Source: Wolfiporia cocos (lineage: Eukaryota > Basidiomycota > Agaricomycetes > Polyporales > Phaeolaceae). From it: a DNA stretch of 64,000 bases. The stretch's first letter is position 1; each line of letters begins with the position of its first letter. Positions 1 through 12,626 of the stretch are shown piece by piece. The stretch covers positions 2,542,001-2,606,000 of the forward strand of contig JACCLO010000003.1 of assembly GCA_029448655.1 (NCBI GenBank), written 5' to 3'. The position numbers were made by a program, and so were the translations under genes. The notes below the pieces were generated by a model. The model saw only the letters and a list, made by a program, of their open reading frames with translations. It was not told where the DNA came from and did no database searches.

Positions 1-1
1 T

Positions 2-1818
2 GCGATATGGCTCTACTGGTCCAGGCTAACAGCAGGTAGGCGTTGTGAGACTTGTCTGCCATTCACAATTAGTGACAGCATCGTAGCGAGATCGTTCGCT
101 TTAGTACCGCAGCAGCGCAAGCAGCTGCAGGACCTTCTGCGTCCATTCGTTATAACGACACTGCGGTACCCATCGTTTTGCGCACCCGATAACCATTTTT
201 GCCTGCCCTTACCCCGCGACATCAGCATCGACACGCTGCACATGTTCGAGACCCCGCACGGTTTCTATCCCCTTTATAGAGACCCACAGGAATATACCGA
301 ACGCATCAACCACTATGGCAAGACCATCGTCGTCGCGCCGCCTCTCATCGCGCAGGGAGCCAAGCTGTTGTACATGACACTGAGCGACATTCCTTTCCAG
401 GTGCCCGACAGCCTCCCTCTCACCCGAGAGATTGCTGTGCAGCTGGGCTGGATGTTTATTGGTCCCACGCAAGAAGACCTAGTCGAAGCGAATTCCCACA
501 GGTCCGTTAAGCTGATTGGAAGAGGAGACTGGGATTGGGATAGCCGCCTGAGCGAAGAAGAGCGCAGGTTCGAGAACGGAGACTACTGGAGAACGGGGCT
601 TAGGGCCAAGAGTGCAAAATGGGAAAATGACTGGTACAGAATGCGCGACTGCGCCAACCCGTGGAAGAAGGCCGCCGGCATCACGTACACTTTCGGCATG
701 CTTACCGGCCTGTGGCAGGGACGCATTCTAGTACGTAATACCGGAATCCGGTTGTGGCGTACTCCTGAATGGGCTTGATCCTAACGTTCCGTTGCATTCC
801 AGATACCAGCTGTTGATGAATATTTCACTCTCAATGCGTCTACAGAGCTTCCGGCAGATTTCTCCGACCAGAACCCCCGTCTTTTCACTATGCCTACATT
901 TATGAACCTACGCGAGCACCACTGTATCATGCCCGCAATACCTGCCAGTCACGGAGGCTCGAAGGAAAATAATGACGATGGGATCTGCAACGGCTGGTTC
1001 CCGTCCGTCCAAATCAGCGAATCTCGTGGCATGGCGTTCGTTCGGACCCACAAGCCGAACATTACCTCGCAATACGAAACTTATGTGGAGGGAAGGCCGA
1101 ACTCGCACTCCGAAGAAACGTGTCCAGCCTGCCTTCAGCGTCGTGAGCATGAGAAATGCATGTTCCGAGCGAGAATACAGGCGAATGCGTTGGCCGCTGG
1201 CTCCCACGGCTGCGTTGAAGCAGGGCTGAGTCCGTCGTCTTCACTTTGTTCTTCTCCTTCCGTGACAAAGGAAGTAGACGCGCGTCCATGCCAGCCTGGA
1301 ATGCAGCGGTCTTACTGTGCGTCCAAAGATACGGTGGATGTGGCAGAAACACGCCAAGAGATGAATAAAAGGCTGGCACCAGGGGAAGACGTCGAAGAGA
1401 TTATCAATAATGTGATGTCGAGCGAACCACAGGATGATGACAGCGACGGTGACACTGAGACCGCTGATGACGTCGAGGATATCGCGGCTGCAGATCGTTC
1501 GTGCACTGGCATATCCGACATCATAATCACTGGGGAGGTAAGCGAATCGTCACTTATCAGCAATCAAGTACTCACTGGCAGTAGACCCTTCCGCGACACG
1601 GTGCCGCATGGAATCATTACCGCTTCTACGGACGTGTGCGTCAGTGGGACGGCCTCATTGCGATTGTACGCGTTCCAGCTCGGAATCCCCGACTGGGCGT
1701 CTACATTTTCCGTGGATATATCGTGGCGGGTGAGAACTTCGTCGGTTCTTGGCGCGTACGCACCAGTGACAAAGAAGCAATACCCCTTGAGGGTCCCTTC
1801 GTCGTGAGCAGGGTCTGA
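2..1818 (+). CDS. F-box family protein, basidiomycete type, 3' part (5' end outside window)
   Basis: The reading frame is already open at the window edge, so the N-terminus and any F-box lie outside; an intron near bases 35-75 cannot be excluded. I place exons at about 2-730, 803-1537 and 1585-1818, with introns 731-802 and 1538-1584 (GTACGT/AG and GTAAGC/AG), both in phase 0. The frame carries TTLRYPSFC early, an acidic stretch (EPQDDDSDGDTETADDVED) in the second exon, and ends with WNHYRFYGRVRQWDGL, GVYIFRGY and PLEGPFVVSR. That C-terminal block is characteristic, from memory, of a large agaricomycete family annotated as F-box proteins, which would make it an SCF ubiquitin-ligase substrate adaptor; the substrate is unknown. 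It ends 334 bp from the convergent VPS9 gene. Assignment rests on family resemblance, not on a visible F-box. Confidence 0.7.
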
Positions 1819-2152
1819 CCGGCAGGCTTCGGTGTGCATGTATGATAGCGAGTGACGAGTTGAACGTGCTCCATAGCGTATCATCCACTTTAATGCGAGA
1901 CCAGACGGCGCCCCATGTAACATCGATGTACCATATAGTTCCACATACCTTACGCTCACTTTGAGCGGCTTATTATCACTGCCTATAATCATGCCATATT
2001 CTCAGTCGACGAAGCCCCAGCAAGATGTCCCAGATTTCCCGGACCTGTCTAGATGAGTGCAATAAATCTACAGGAACACTGAAAACAGCCGAATTGCGGA
2101 TAAGCGACACAACGTGTCAAGGTCAAGTAGTATGGACTCATGAGATGGCTGT
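1819..2152. other. Convergent intergenic spacer between F-box and VPS9 genes
   Basis: The two flanking genes both end toward this stretch, so it should hold two 3' UTRs and polyadenylation signals. AATAAA-like words occur near 2060. I see no gene here. Confidence 0.5.
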
Positions 2153-5100
2153 TTAATCTTCATGGAAGCCGCCCATCGCTCGTATCGCTTCTGCTAATCT
2201 CTTGTACTCGCGAAGCAGTTCAGCCACCTCAGATACCCTGATATCATCCTCTGTGCAATTGAGAAATCGCAGATTGGGCGGTGAGATGCGGATAGCGATC
2301 GGTGATGCCACACGCGAAGAGACAGGCGAATCGAACTTAGTCTGTGTAGTTGCATTTGGCAATAAGAGAGATGAGCGTCGCGAACCTGGAGGGGAATTCT
2401 GCGCAATTTCTCGTCAAATTCATCGCTTAGCGCATACGTACTCAACCCTTCACATACCTTTGAAGCAGCATCGTGCGATTGGTTTTGGGAAAGTCGAGAC
2501 AAGCCCGGCATGCTTGCTAGTCGGTCTGTCAAACTCATACGCCCCCCTGTCAGTTGTCGTCTTCTCTTCTTGCTCCGGCCGGAGCGCCCACTCATCATGC
2601 TCTCGAAGCTACGAATGCTCCTTGTGTCGTGCCCGTACTCGTCTTCGTCATACTCCTCGTCTTCCTCGCCTTCTTCTCCGCTCTCCTCATCGGAGGCAGG
2701 GACAGCATCGTCCGCTCCGCGCACGGAACGGCTCGATCCTGGTCTAGAAGGCACCTCCACCATCTGCTGACCAGATTCCTCGGTAGGTCCCGAAACACGC
2801 GCTCGACTGCCGGGAAGTGATGCAGCAAGGCTGGCAATGGAGAAACCAGTATCTCGCCGAAGGATACCGAAACCTGGTCGAGCTCCCGACTCATCGGCAT
2901 TCTCGGCGTTCGCATTCGGTTGGCTTTGCGCCTGTCCAGGAAGAAGTGAACGCAAGACGCCAAAGGAGCTGTCGACGACCCCCGTAATGACTTTGTTAGC
3001 AGAACCGGCAATCGCATCGACTTGTTGTTCCACCCGACCACGGAAGCTCGGATGTGTGACCTGAGGGGATGCAGGGTCTGCACCAGTGACCCGCACAGAT
3101 CGAGCAAGGGGTATAGGGCTAAGCTCCGCGGTACTGAAGGAGAGCAGAATCATGAGTGGAGGACAAGATGGTTGGCACGACACCAAATGGAGTGTAGATA
3201 GACGCGAGTGCAAACACGCTACACATGCCCGGATGCGGCAGTGTGATATGCGTGCAGCCGCAGTCCAAGATAGGGAGTAGTAAAACAACAACACACGCAC
3301 CTCAATACAGTCTTTTCGCTTTCGCTGAGCCCGAGCGCTGCCAGATCAACATTTTCCAAAAACTCGGCTACCGCCATCAGGTTGATCAGACAGTAGCCTT
3401 CCTCGCCGCCACTAGCGCTTTCACGGCGGAAGCGCTGTGTGTAAAGCAAGTTGGAAACCAGCCGCGGGGGGTTTGCCTTCACAACAGCAAATATCATGAG
3501 TGGCAGGATTACATCGCCAGAGACGGGAGTCGGCGACGAGCTGCGAGATGCGACGGAAGGGCCCGGTGATCCATTACGTGCGGGTCCGCTTGGCGAAAGA
3601 TGCTTCGACTCGGCAGAAGGAGACACTGTGGTATCTTGCGCTGAATTTAGCAAATCCTTGTCGTCTTCAGAAGCTTCGATGGGCGAGACGACGATCGTAG
3701 GAGACGCTAAGGGTGCTTCAGTTGTTGCAGTCAGAGTCTCAACCTGCAGCTTTGGCTCGTCCTTGAGCGAAAAATTATTGACATGTTCGTCGTCCTCGTC
3801 ATCCTCAGGTGCTGAATTTGATTTTCCAAATGAGGCCGCACGCGGAGTCTTCTCGTCCAGGAGCTCTTCTTCGGATTTCAGACCGATTGGTGGCAGCTTG
3901 GACAATCCGTCTACCGATGTACAGCCACATTATTCGAAATTGTTAAGCAACACCAACGGGATATCTCACCAACAATGATCTTATGGACTGAAATAAGTAC
4001 GGCAGCCTTGTCCATCGGTGCACGACGAGAAACATCAAGCTGTACGAGTGCTGAGTAGGCCCGAGTATGAGAACCGCATTTTATGACGAGACAAGGGTTT
4101 TCCGATACTCACTTTGCCCGCACTGATTAACGACTGCCTCGACATGTTCGCCTGCATCTCCGACATCAACACCAAGGTGTGCAAGGCCAAGGTCTAAGAT
4201 ATTGACTGCAGCAATGCGGCTAGCAAGCGCCTCGTCATGGGAAGCGTCGTCTGTGTCAGCAGGGAGGAACAGCCTAGGTTGCGATGTCAGTATGGTGAAG
4301 CAAATGTCTGGGAGGACCGTCAGATGAAATGCGGCACATCTGGCGCGCTTTGTAGAGAAATGAGTTCCCAATGCAGGACATACCTATCATAGAAGAGCGA
4401 GCATACAACGCGCTCCACGGCATCCATGACATTACAAACCCACGCCTCCCGTTTTCCTTCCTTGTCCTCCTCGTTCTCATCTGCCGTCTTTTCCTCTGAC
4501 CCATGCTCCGTATCGCTCTCGCTCTCCGCCACATTCGGCACTGCACTCTCCATCTCGCTCTCCACTTTCGCTCCAGCACTCAATAGTCCCTTGCGCCGCC
4601 CTCGTCCCTTCTTGACGTCCTTCTCCCAGCGTGCCCAAACGGCGTCCTCCAGCTCCGCATAGAAGGCCTGGAACCTCTCCGAGAGTTCCTCCGCACGTGT
4701 TTCGTCTTGCGCCCCGCCCGCCACCCATTCCGCCTCGCTCTTTCCCCTTCCTCGCACGCTTGCACTCACCGCCCTCCCTACCCCGCGCGCCTCCGTTCCC
4801 GCCTTCCTTACTGTGTCCTTGCCCGCGTCCCCTGTGCTCGTGGGAACTAGAGGGAAGAGCGGCTGTGCGAAGCGCTCGGCGCGCTCGACCACCCACGGCG
4901 GGACACCCGCATCCCAGAGCGCAGCCCGCATCTCACCCGTGACCGCATCCCAGAGCGCATGCCCGAGCGCGGCGCGGTCGATGTGTGTCGCGATGGTATA
5001 CGCGGGGACCTCGAGCGCGTGCTCCTGCGCGCCTGTGCTATCGCTGCTCGAGGAGACCGCGGAGAGGGACGTCGTGGTGCTGATAGTGCTCGTGGAGGAG

Positions 5101-6217
5101 GCTGTGTGGGCGGGCTCAGGATGCAGAGGGGAGATGGAGGGGGAGGGGCTCGCAGTGGGGGTGTTGCGGCCGAAGAGGGACGCGAAGGGGTTGGAGAGGC
5201 GTGAGGTTGGGTTGGAGGGGGCGGGCGGAACGCGTGCACCCGGACGCGGAGGAAGAGGTGGCTTGGATGTGGCTGGACGTGGAGGCAGAGGGAGGGAAGA
5301 AGTGTACGTAGGCGCGGTGAAGGTTGGGTATTGTGGGAGTGCGGAGGTTATGGACGATACGGAGGACGAGGGAGACGGAGGTACTGGCGGTGGCGCGAGA
5401 AGGGCGCTTGGGAGAGGCGGGAGCACGGTCAATGCAGACGCACGTTTAGAAGGAGTTAGCAGTGCCTGGAACCGCGGCGAGGAGGTCGAGATGGCTGAGC
5501 GCATCGTAAGCGTGACACTATGTCCGACATGAGTTAGTATCTCTTGAACAGCGCGAACGAGTTCTCACTCTGTCAGTGTGCCGCGAAGACCTGAGAGCGT
5601 AACGATTGGCGCGTTATTTCGGGAAGCACCGTCGCACAATGCGATGTGATCCTTGATGAACTCCGGAGTTATGGGCTCGCTTGCACGATGCGGATTGAGA
5701 GGCAGAATCAAGGTTGCCTGACAACCGTGCTAGCTCAACCCTTCTGCCCGCGTACGCGTTCGTGGTGACCCACCTTGCTCACTGAGAGCGCGTTCCAAAT
5801 CTCATTCCACTCAGGCCCATGGTCTGCCTCGGTACTCAAGCGCTCGAGGATCGCCCAGCCTGTGCTCGCTGCATCGAGCCCGATGCGCTGAGCAGCGGCC
5901 TTCAGATTCATCATTTGGAGCTTGCTCGTGGCGTCTCCCTGGAAAGGGTTCTGTTGCTGAGAAGCACTCATGCTTGGGTGCATGGTTGTTCCGGTTGTCG
6001 CGGACGTGGGCGCGACGCGTTGGCGTGGAGTATAGGGAACGTAGCGCGGGTTAGCAGGCGCTCCATTGTCGGGTGAGGCAGCCGTTGTGGGTGATGCTGG
6101 CGGGGGCGGGGAGAGGAGAGGGTGCGTCGAGATACTCTCGTGCGATGGCACGCGAGGCACCGGTGAATGCCTGCCAAGAGATCCGGGTGGAAAGAGACTG
6201 TCGCGCCTGATAGACAT
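2153..6217 (-). CDS. VPS9-domain Rab5-type guanine nucleotide exchange factor
   Basis: Eight exons fit in frame: 6217-5774, 5717-5569, 5517-4384, 4273-4113, 4050-3970, 3910-3301, 3133-2458 and 2398-2153, giving 1,166 aa. The N-terminal third is Ser/Pro-rich, with PPLPPRPG-type proline motifs. The VPS9 domain begins around residue 550 (VERVVCSLFYDRLFLP) and runs through LVQLDVSRRAPMDKAAVL and DGLSKLPP. It resumes after a disordered insert with DVILPLMIFAVVKANPP, LVSNLLYTQRFRR and EEGYCLINLMAVAEFLENV. The catalytic-type Asp and Tyr positions of the family are present. The C-terminal part is acidic then basic (EESGEEGEEDEEYDEDE, SKKRRR) and the tail LLREYKRLAEAIRAMG looks helical. Family knowledge: such proteins activate Rab5/Vps21 GTPases on endosomes. 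The start at 6217 follows a 3' splice site, so a 5' UTR intron (about 6218-6264) is likely. Confidence 0.9.
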
Positions 6218-6651
6218 CTACAGTAGATAAGCACAGTGTAGCCAGTATTCAGAGGGATGCTCACCGTGTTTGCTGTGCTGTGCTGTAGCTCTATGAATGC
6301 CCTTGCGGTCTACGAAGTAAGTGAAGCGACTTGCTCGGGTCCTGGAGGTCAAACAGGCGTGCTATGACGTTGCGTTTCAAGTTAAGTTCATGCTGATGAG
6401 TAAGTAGAGCTGGCAAGGAGTTTACGCACGGAATACAAAGGCAGACTTGGCTGGTATAACAGGTCTTTGGGGTAAAGCACAGGCCGGCACAGCAGGTCGA
6501 CTTTGGAAGTAGACGCCCATCAGCGACTGATCATGATATCACGTGCATTACCCCGCAATCAACTGAGCGCCCATTTGCCGTCGCGCATGCATTAACCTCC
6601 AGCTTTACCAACATCCACTTTGGGGATAGCAGTCATATCGAAGCCATAAAT
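6218..6651. promoter_or_regulatory. Divergent promoter region shared by VPS9 and coiled-coil genes
   Basis: About 430 bp separate two start codons that point away from each other. The VPS9 side contains a likely 5' UTR intron at 6264-6218 (GTGAGC...TAG immediately before the ATG). No clear TATA box was found on either side. Confidence 0.5.
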
Positions 6652-7750
6652 ATGCCTGAAAGAGGTCCAAAACCGAGTTACCAGGGTGAGAATGGCTTTG
6701 TCGACCCGCTTCGGCTGCGCGTCCAGGGCCAAGTACAGCTACCCAACCTGCATGCGAAGCCTTCGAGCACAGATGAGGTTGAAGTTGGGCTGCACCTCAG
6801 GAAAGTCCACGATGCGGTTGAGCGGAGACGGTTTGCCGAAGATGTGTTGCGGTTGAAAGGATCTTATTTTCCCGGGTACGTCGATCCCTTTCTGAATCAG
6901 TAGGTTGTGTTCATCGAGGTACACGTCAGTGTAGCCGCAGCTCAGGAGATGGAGAAGCGAAAGGATACTGCAGCGAGCATCAAGGAATCCATAGTGGATC
7001 TTAAGAGAAAACACTCAGAGGAGTTGCAAACACTATACGATTGGCAAGCGGAGGATTACCTCGAGGAAATGCAGCAGAGATGTTTCTCCAAGGATGACAG
7101 CATTGCTAGTCCAGAAATTGACGTATGTCTCTCTTCATAACGTTACACTGTATGCACGATTGCACCCTAACCGTCACGGAAGTCACTCTATAGTAAACTG
7201 CATAAATCACGCACGGAGCTGGTCGAGACCTTCGACGATAACGTGTCGATGTTCCGTTATGGGCACCACAGGGCTCTCTCGGGACTGATGAAACACCATG
7301 CCGCGTTGGTCAAGGAAGAAGAAAAGCAGCGGCGCGAGCGCGACAAGCAGTTTCCTGCAGACATCGCCGCGTATCGCGCAATCACCAATAAAGATGTGCA
7401 GGTTCGTATGAATCCAGACGATAGCCCCTTGGAGTCAAAGCCGTTTCTTTGCCAAAATCAGCTGACTTTTCATTCTTGACCACAGCTGCGTATAGCCCGG
7501 TTTTTAAATGCAGACAGCATTGCAAGAGATCGTATGCAAGACGAGTTCGGCTGGGTCTGGCGGCAGGTACAGAGCTTGGTCGATGAATACAACAGAAACG
7601 TGAGCATCTCTCTCGCCCTCAAACTCCGTTACGCCTGACTCTTCTTCCAACCTCCCCGTCTTCTTGGTGGATGGACAGTCGGATTTTAAGACTGAAATCC
7701 AAGGGCTCATCCGTGGAGTCGAGGCACGTGATCCCCGGCGCAGGACATGA
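6652..7750 (+). CDS. Unrecognised coiled-coil protein, 273 aa
   Basis: Five exons join cleanly: 6652-6875, 6930-7122, 7183-7401, 7486-7599 and 7679-7750, all with GT...AG introns and consistent phases, ending in TGA. I do not recognise the family. The product is charged and helical: AAAQEMEKRKDTAASIKES, DLKRKHSEELQTLYDWQAED, KLHKSRTELVETFDD and KHHAALVKEEEKQRRERDKQ are typical of coiled coils. WVWRQVQSLVDEYNRN and EIQGLIRGVEA close the protein. There is no signal peptide and no membrane segment. The divergent arrangement with VPS9 could mean co-expression, but that is inference. The third exon start (7183) was chosen because the nearer AG at 7190-7192 would put an immediate stop in frame. Confidence 0.7.
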
Positions 7751-10700
7751 CATAGGTCCTGAACACGTTCTGCTTCTCCTGCGACATCGCGAGTCACTGC
7801 AAGATGGGCCTGAGATACCCACGAATTTTTCAATTGACGGAGGTTCCTCAAACCTGAAACATGCAACGAGTTGCATGTCAACAGCCGTCATACGTACTAC
7901 GGGCGGGGATCGACCAACAGGCATGCAAAACTCCGCGGTCAAGAACATTGTCCATCGCTTCGATCAAGTCCAGCATGGGTGATATCGAAAAGGAAGAGAT
8001 TGTACTATTACTACTAGTAACATGGCGTACGCTACCGTCAGCTGTGTTGTTCTTCAGCAAGCGGACAAGGACAAATTCAGTGGTCCCTTGCAAGCGGGGG
8101 CGTGTCGTCTCGCCACGCAACACGGGGATTGTAGTCGCTATGGCACATAGCGCGCGTTACAGTGCAACAAACGCATGAAACAGGGTAAGGCAAGCTGCCC
8201 ATGAACTAAGATCAACGTTCACGATAGAAGTCATTATCTGTCATGAATAATTTTTGGCGCGAGTTGGTTTCCCCTAGCGCCATAGGCTACAAGGGTACTC
8301 GTCCCGAGGACCACGAAGAGGTCCGCGCCAGGATAGGCCTACCAGCCTACCTATCCTCGGGGACAGGAGGTGGAATCGCGACACAGGGCCGTCGCTGAGT
8401 ATCTACGTAGCAGAAGAAAGAAGTCAAAGCCCAATAGCGAAGCTACAACAGCAAACGTAAAGAAAACAATGGTCAGATCGTGCATGAGATGGCAGGATAA
8501 GAGCGGTCCGAGAGACATAGTGCTAGAGATCTAGACAGTAGCAAGGCATCCAGGACGAGACTAGAGCGTGGCGCGAGAGAACAGCGGTAGACAAGCAGCA
8601 GAAACAGAGCTGTTGCGCGTCGTGGCCTTGAACCCCTTGTCACAAGTCAGACACAAGTAAGTATAAATTGGGACCGAGCCAGACATTGTCACCGAGACAC
8701 AAGAGTATTCCGACTTTCAAAGTCCACTAGGTAGCAATCTTGAGGGTAAAGGACCAGCTGATGTCTTGATGACTTTTTGGATATCATAAATTGCTTGTAA
8801 ATTTGATCAAATTTCTGCAAACGGAGTAATGAGTTCGGTTATGCCGATACGTGCGGGAAAGGTGCCGCATACCTTGCCTGCCGTTAACATCGAGCTTACA
8901 CCCACAACTTACAGATGCTTCGACCCCCACGGCTCTACTTGAGAGGGAAGAACTTGACCAGAGCGTTTTCCAAAGACAAGACGAGCCACGAGGATTTCTC
9001 TAGTCCCTGAGAACGGGAATGCACCGTCAAAGAGACATTAGAGAGCAAAGACAGTCGGTGCCACACAACCAGAGATCCTCAGCATCTTTCTTGTTCAGCT
9101 TTTGCCGCGTTGCGAGTTGACATTGATCTTGGCGCATATTGCAGCGTGCCCATTTGGGACTGCACAAATGCCGGTGAGGACGTGCCTTAGCCACTGTGGC
9201 ACCAACATGACAGAAGTTTGAAGTATAGTGATGCGCTCCAGGTACCTGAGATGGCCACGCCACATGGTCCACGATGCTTGAACCTGCTAGTTATATCTTG
9301 ACAAGCCTGACCACAGTTTCTTGTTTTTATTTTTGAACCTCGCCAGAGGCACACCGCGAGCAAGTGTCAGCCAGCTCATTCTAGATCAGTGTCGCAGCGA
9401 CGCTCGAAATCTTCTACCGCATGACAGGCCTGCCTTGCGTCCTGACGACTCGCCATATCATTTTGCGCCGGTAAAGGTGGTTATTGTAGTCGATGACTAT
9501 AGGATAGAGTGTGTTGAATCAGTCGCTATGGCGATGGCCTTGCGTTCGAGTAGAACGCACTTTTAGGTAGCCATCTGTCTGCCGACGCAGCAACAGCTTG
9601 ATGTACTGACAAATTTCACGGTAACAGAAGACAGGCCTATTCAGTACCGGGGACAATAGACACACGAGAGAAGGAAGCGGGGAAGACGAAGGAAGGGGAC
9701 GCCACAGTAAGCGGAGGAAAAGAGCAGGACACGGGAAGGCTCCATCCCGAAACCGAAGTCCACGCCCCATTTATGCACTTTTCTCGCCATCGATGGGGCC
9801 ACGCCTCGTGTGCGCCCCCACGAGGCTCGCGCTGTCCGGCTATTTGGATATGCGCGCGCAGGCCCGCTGCGGCCGTGCGTTGTGGGTCCGCGCTCTGATC
9901 CAGTTGCCCGATTCGGAGGCGGACCCGCCATATACAGGTGGAGTAGCGGCGAAGTTGGGCCTGCAGCAGCGGGCACCTGGATAGCGCTATGGACGCCCAG
10001 GATCCTTGACCAGAGCACGTTTTCGCGGTCTAATTTGTTGAGTTGTCAGGTATAAGCGAAACAGGCCCGCAAGCATCAGGGGGCATCGTGCCTGGGTATA
10101 ATTTAATATTTGACGTCTGCACTAGAGCTTCCTTCGGCATATCCCAGTGGATTATTTCAGAGTCAGCCAGAATGTGGCCAAAGCCATTGTGCGCCACATG
10201 CGGGCATGCCACTGGATATCAAGTAGCAATCGATGTCCGGATGCAGTGATCCATCACGCGTTAAGGCGAAGGCTAGGGAACATTCCGACGTCCAATGATG
10301 CGATAGAACAGCTGAAGTCCAATTCATCGAATCAGCGAGTAGCTGTAACTCCGCATCTTCTGGCCAATAGAGAGAGCTGCACAGGTGAGTGGTTGCCGGT
10401 GGAAGATGGCCCATCGGGGAGAGACGCCCACCGAGCCAACGGTTTGAAAGCTTACCTCAAGCACATCACTCATCGAATTGTCTGCATATTACCCCAAGGT
10501 ACATCCCCGCCACTTTATAGGGCTGTGCGAGTTCAAAAGACACGTTCGTTTCTGCTGTTAGTAGGCGACAGCGGCTGTACAGCCGACAGGGTATCCATAT
10601 AAGCGCCCGACGCGTCGCGGCCGATCAACACGGTCAGGTGACAGCTGGATAACGTGGCGCGATCCGGTGCCACCACAGCGTGCCACTCTCACAGCATGTC

Positions 10701-11712
10701 AATTCATTTAGTGACAGTCCTCGGCCTCAACGAGGACGGTGGCACTTGCATTTGCATTGCAGCGCATTACGTCCGTGACTCAATGCACGTAGCTGACATG
10801 GAAGCGAGGAGCATTCAGGAAAATTTAATAAGCACAGCATGGCTATATATCCTGCTAGATGTCGAAGACTCGGATATTCTGGCGGCACGCGAATAGGATG
10901 GGGGACGCTCGCAATATTGCATCCTGTGGCGGTAGCTTTTGGTGCTCCAAGGTGGATTTCACCAGCTTCCTTGGCAGACTCGTGCACGAACTCTGGTCAA
11001 CGTGTCAAATTTGTTATTGCAGGGTTGTAGGTAAGCACTATCGGTTACAATTACAAGACAGGATGTGTCAGGTAGCGAACATTCAGGGTCGAGCGATGAA
11101 TAAGCAGTAACGAGGGGACGGGAGCTATGGTAAGGAGCGTATGGGTTAGCCACGCGCTATGGCAGCTAGTGTGGAAGCGGGCGGAGTGCGGGAGCGTACA
11201 CATTACCAAGCGGCCAGTGTAAATCTGTATAGTGTAAGTGTAAGCGTATGCGTAGACAACCGCGTATTTCCTAATGTATCATGGTGTCTGAGCGTCCGCC
11301 CGCCCGGGCAATAGCAGGCGTGTAAGGTAGGGCTGGGTCGTAGACAAGCGGCCATCGTGGCCGCGTAGAGATGGCAACAGCGAGGCGCGCCCCGCACGTA
11401 GGCAGGAGGCGGCGAACATCGGGGAATGCGAGCAGGCTGACAGGGCAATGGTGCAAGCGGCAAGTGCACAAGAAGCATGCGGCGGCGGAACTGTACAGCG
11501 GCGTGTGGCGGCCGGTCAACGGAAGGGGCGAGCACGTGTGGCTCATCGGGCATCGCGGGGACGCGCGTGCGGTGTGCGGGCGGCGGTGGACGTGGCGTTC
11601 CACAGAAGAAGCTGCGGGCTTCGAGAAGCGTGTGCGGGACAGGGTGCGGCTGCGCGGCAGCAGGGTCGGGAGGGTCGGGACCCGGGCGCCGCGTGAGCGT
11701 GCTCACGTAGCC
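7751..11712. other. Gene-free stretch, about 4 kb
   Basis: Short open frames on both strands here lack family motifs and do not join through plausible introns. I see no tRNA and no transposon end. It may hold decayed or non-coding DNA and the 3' UTRs of the neighbours. Confidence 0.4.
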
Positions 11713-12626
11713 CTACGTCTTCCTGTTCGGCTCCAGCGGCGACGGGCGGCGCGAGCTCGCCACGACCTGCCAGTACGGGCCCTGCTTGCTGCGCAGGCCC
11801 GTCAGGAGGCGGTAGATCACCAGGCGCACGTCGGGCATGTACGCCTCGAGCGCCTGCGGCGATGGGTCCTCGCCGAGGCACGTCTCGAGCACCTCGCGGA
11901 GGTCCGGAATGATATCGTACAAATCGCTGAGGAGCAGCCAGAGTCAGCACATGCACCGTGCTGGGAATCAGGAAGGAGGGAAGGCAGAAGTGCCACATGT
12001 AGCGCCGCCCGCGCGCGGCTCCGGCGCAGCGCAGGTGTCCGCTGTCAGACTGCTCGAACAGGTGTCCACCGCACATCTTCTCCCGGGCGGAGCGCAGACC
12101 ACCCGCGGAGCTTGCCGGCGGACGCGACGCATGTCCGCTTTACGCGTCCGAGTCCGACTGACGTGGCGCCCGCGCACACGCTCCATGTGGCGCGCGAGGA
12201 CCAGGAAGCGGGGCGAAGAGGGAAAGAAGGCTCACCTCATGTCGATGCTATGCCGGTAGAAGACGTTCACGGTGGTGTTGAACTGCGCGGCGACGAGCAC
12301 GAACGCGTCGCTGACTTGCGCCTGGGTTGCTTGGCGCATGCCCCAGAGGTGCAGGACCTCCTGCAGCTGCTTCATGAGACCGAGCAGCCGCGAGACCGCG
12401 CTGTGCACGTCGGTTGGGGTCGTTGGGCGCGAAGACGATGGCGAGTGCAATGGGGAGGAGGGCTGGACGGTCGCGTTAGTCCGGGCGCGTGCGGGGTTAG
12501 CGTTTAAGCACCTACCGAATCGGGAGTGACAGGGCGGCCACTGCGCCGCCAGTTCGTGGTGGGGGTCGTGCGCACAGAGATGCGCCGCCCGACTTGGCGG
12601 CGCGGGCTGTGGACCGCGGATTGCAT
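11713..12626 (-). CDS. Bud6/Aip3 N-terminal-domain protein, free-standing, 183 aa
   Basis: Exons 12626-12516, 12462-12236 and 11926-11713 join in frame; the second intron is long for this window (309 nt). After a Ser/Pro-rich leader (SGRPVTPDSPSSPLHSPSSS) comes a helical domain with VSRLLGLMKQLQEVLHLWG, QVSDAFVLVAAQFNTTVNVF, IDMSDLYDIIPDLREVLE, DPSPQALEAYMPDVR and LLTGLRSKQ. This order matches my memory of the N-terminal domain of Bud6/Aip3 polarity proteins (VSD...FN, SDL..IP..LR..LE, SPQ.L..YLP.IR, LL.GLK.KQ). The actin- and formin-binding C-terminal part expected of full Bud6 is absent: the frame stops 25 residues after the domain and I see no continuing exons downstream. It may be a domain-only paralogue or a truncated gene. 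Confidence 0.75.
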
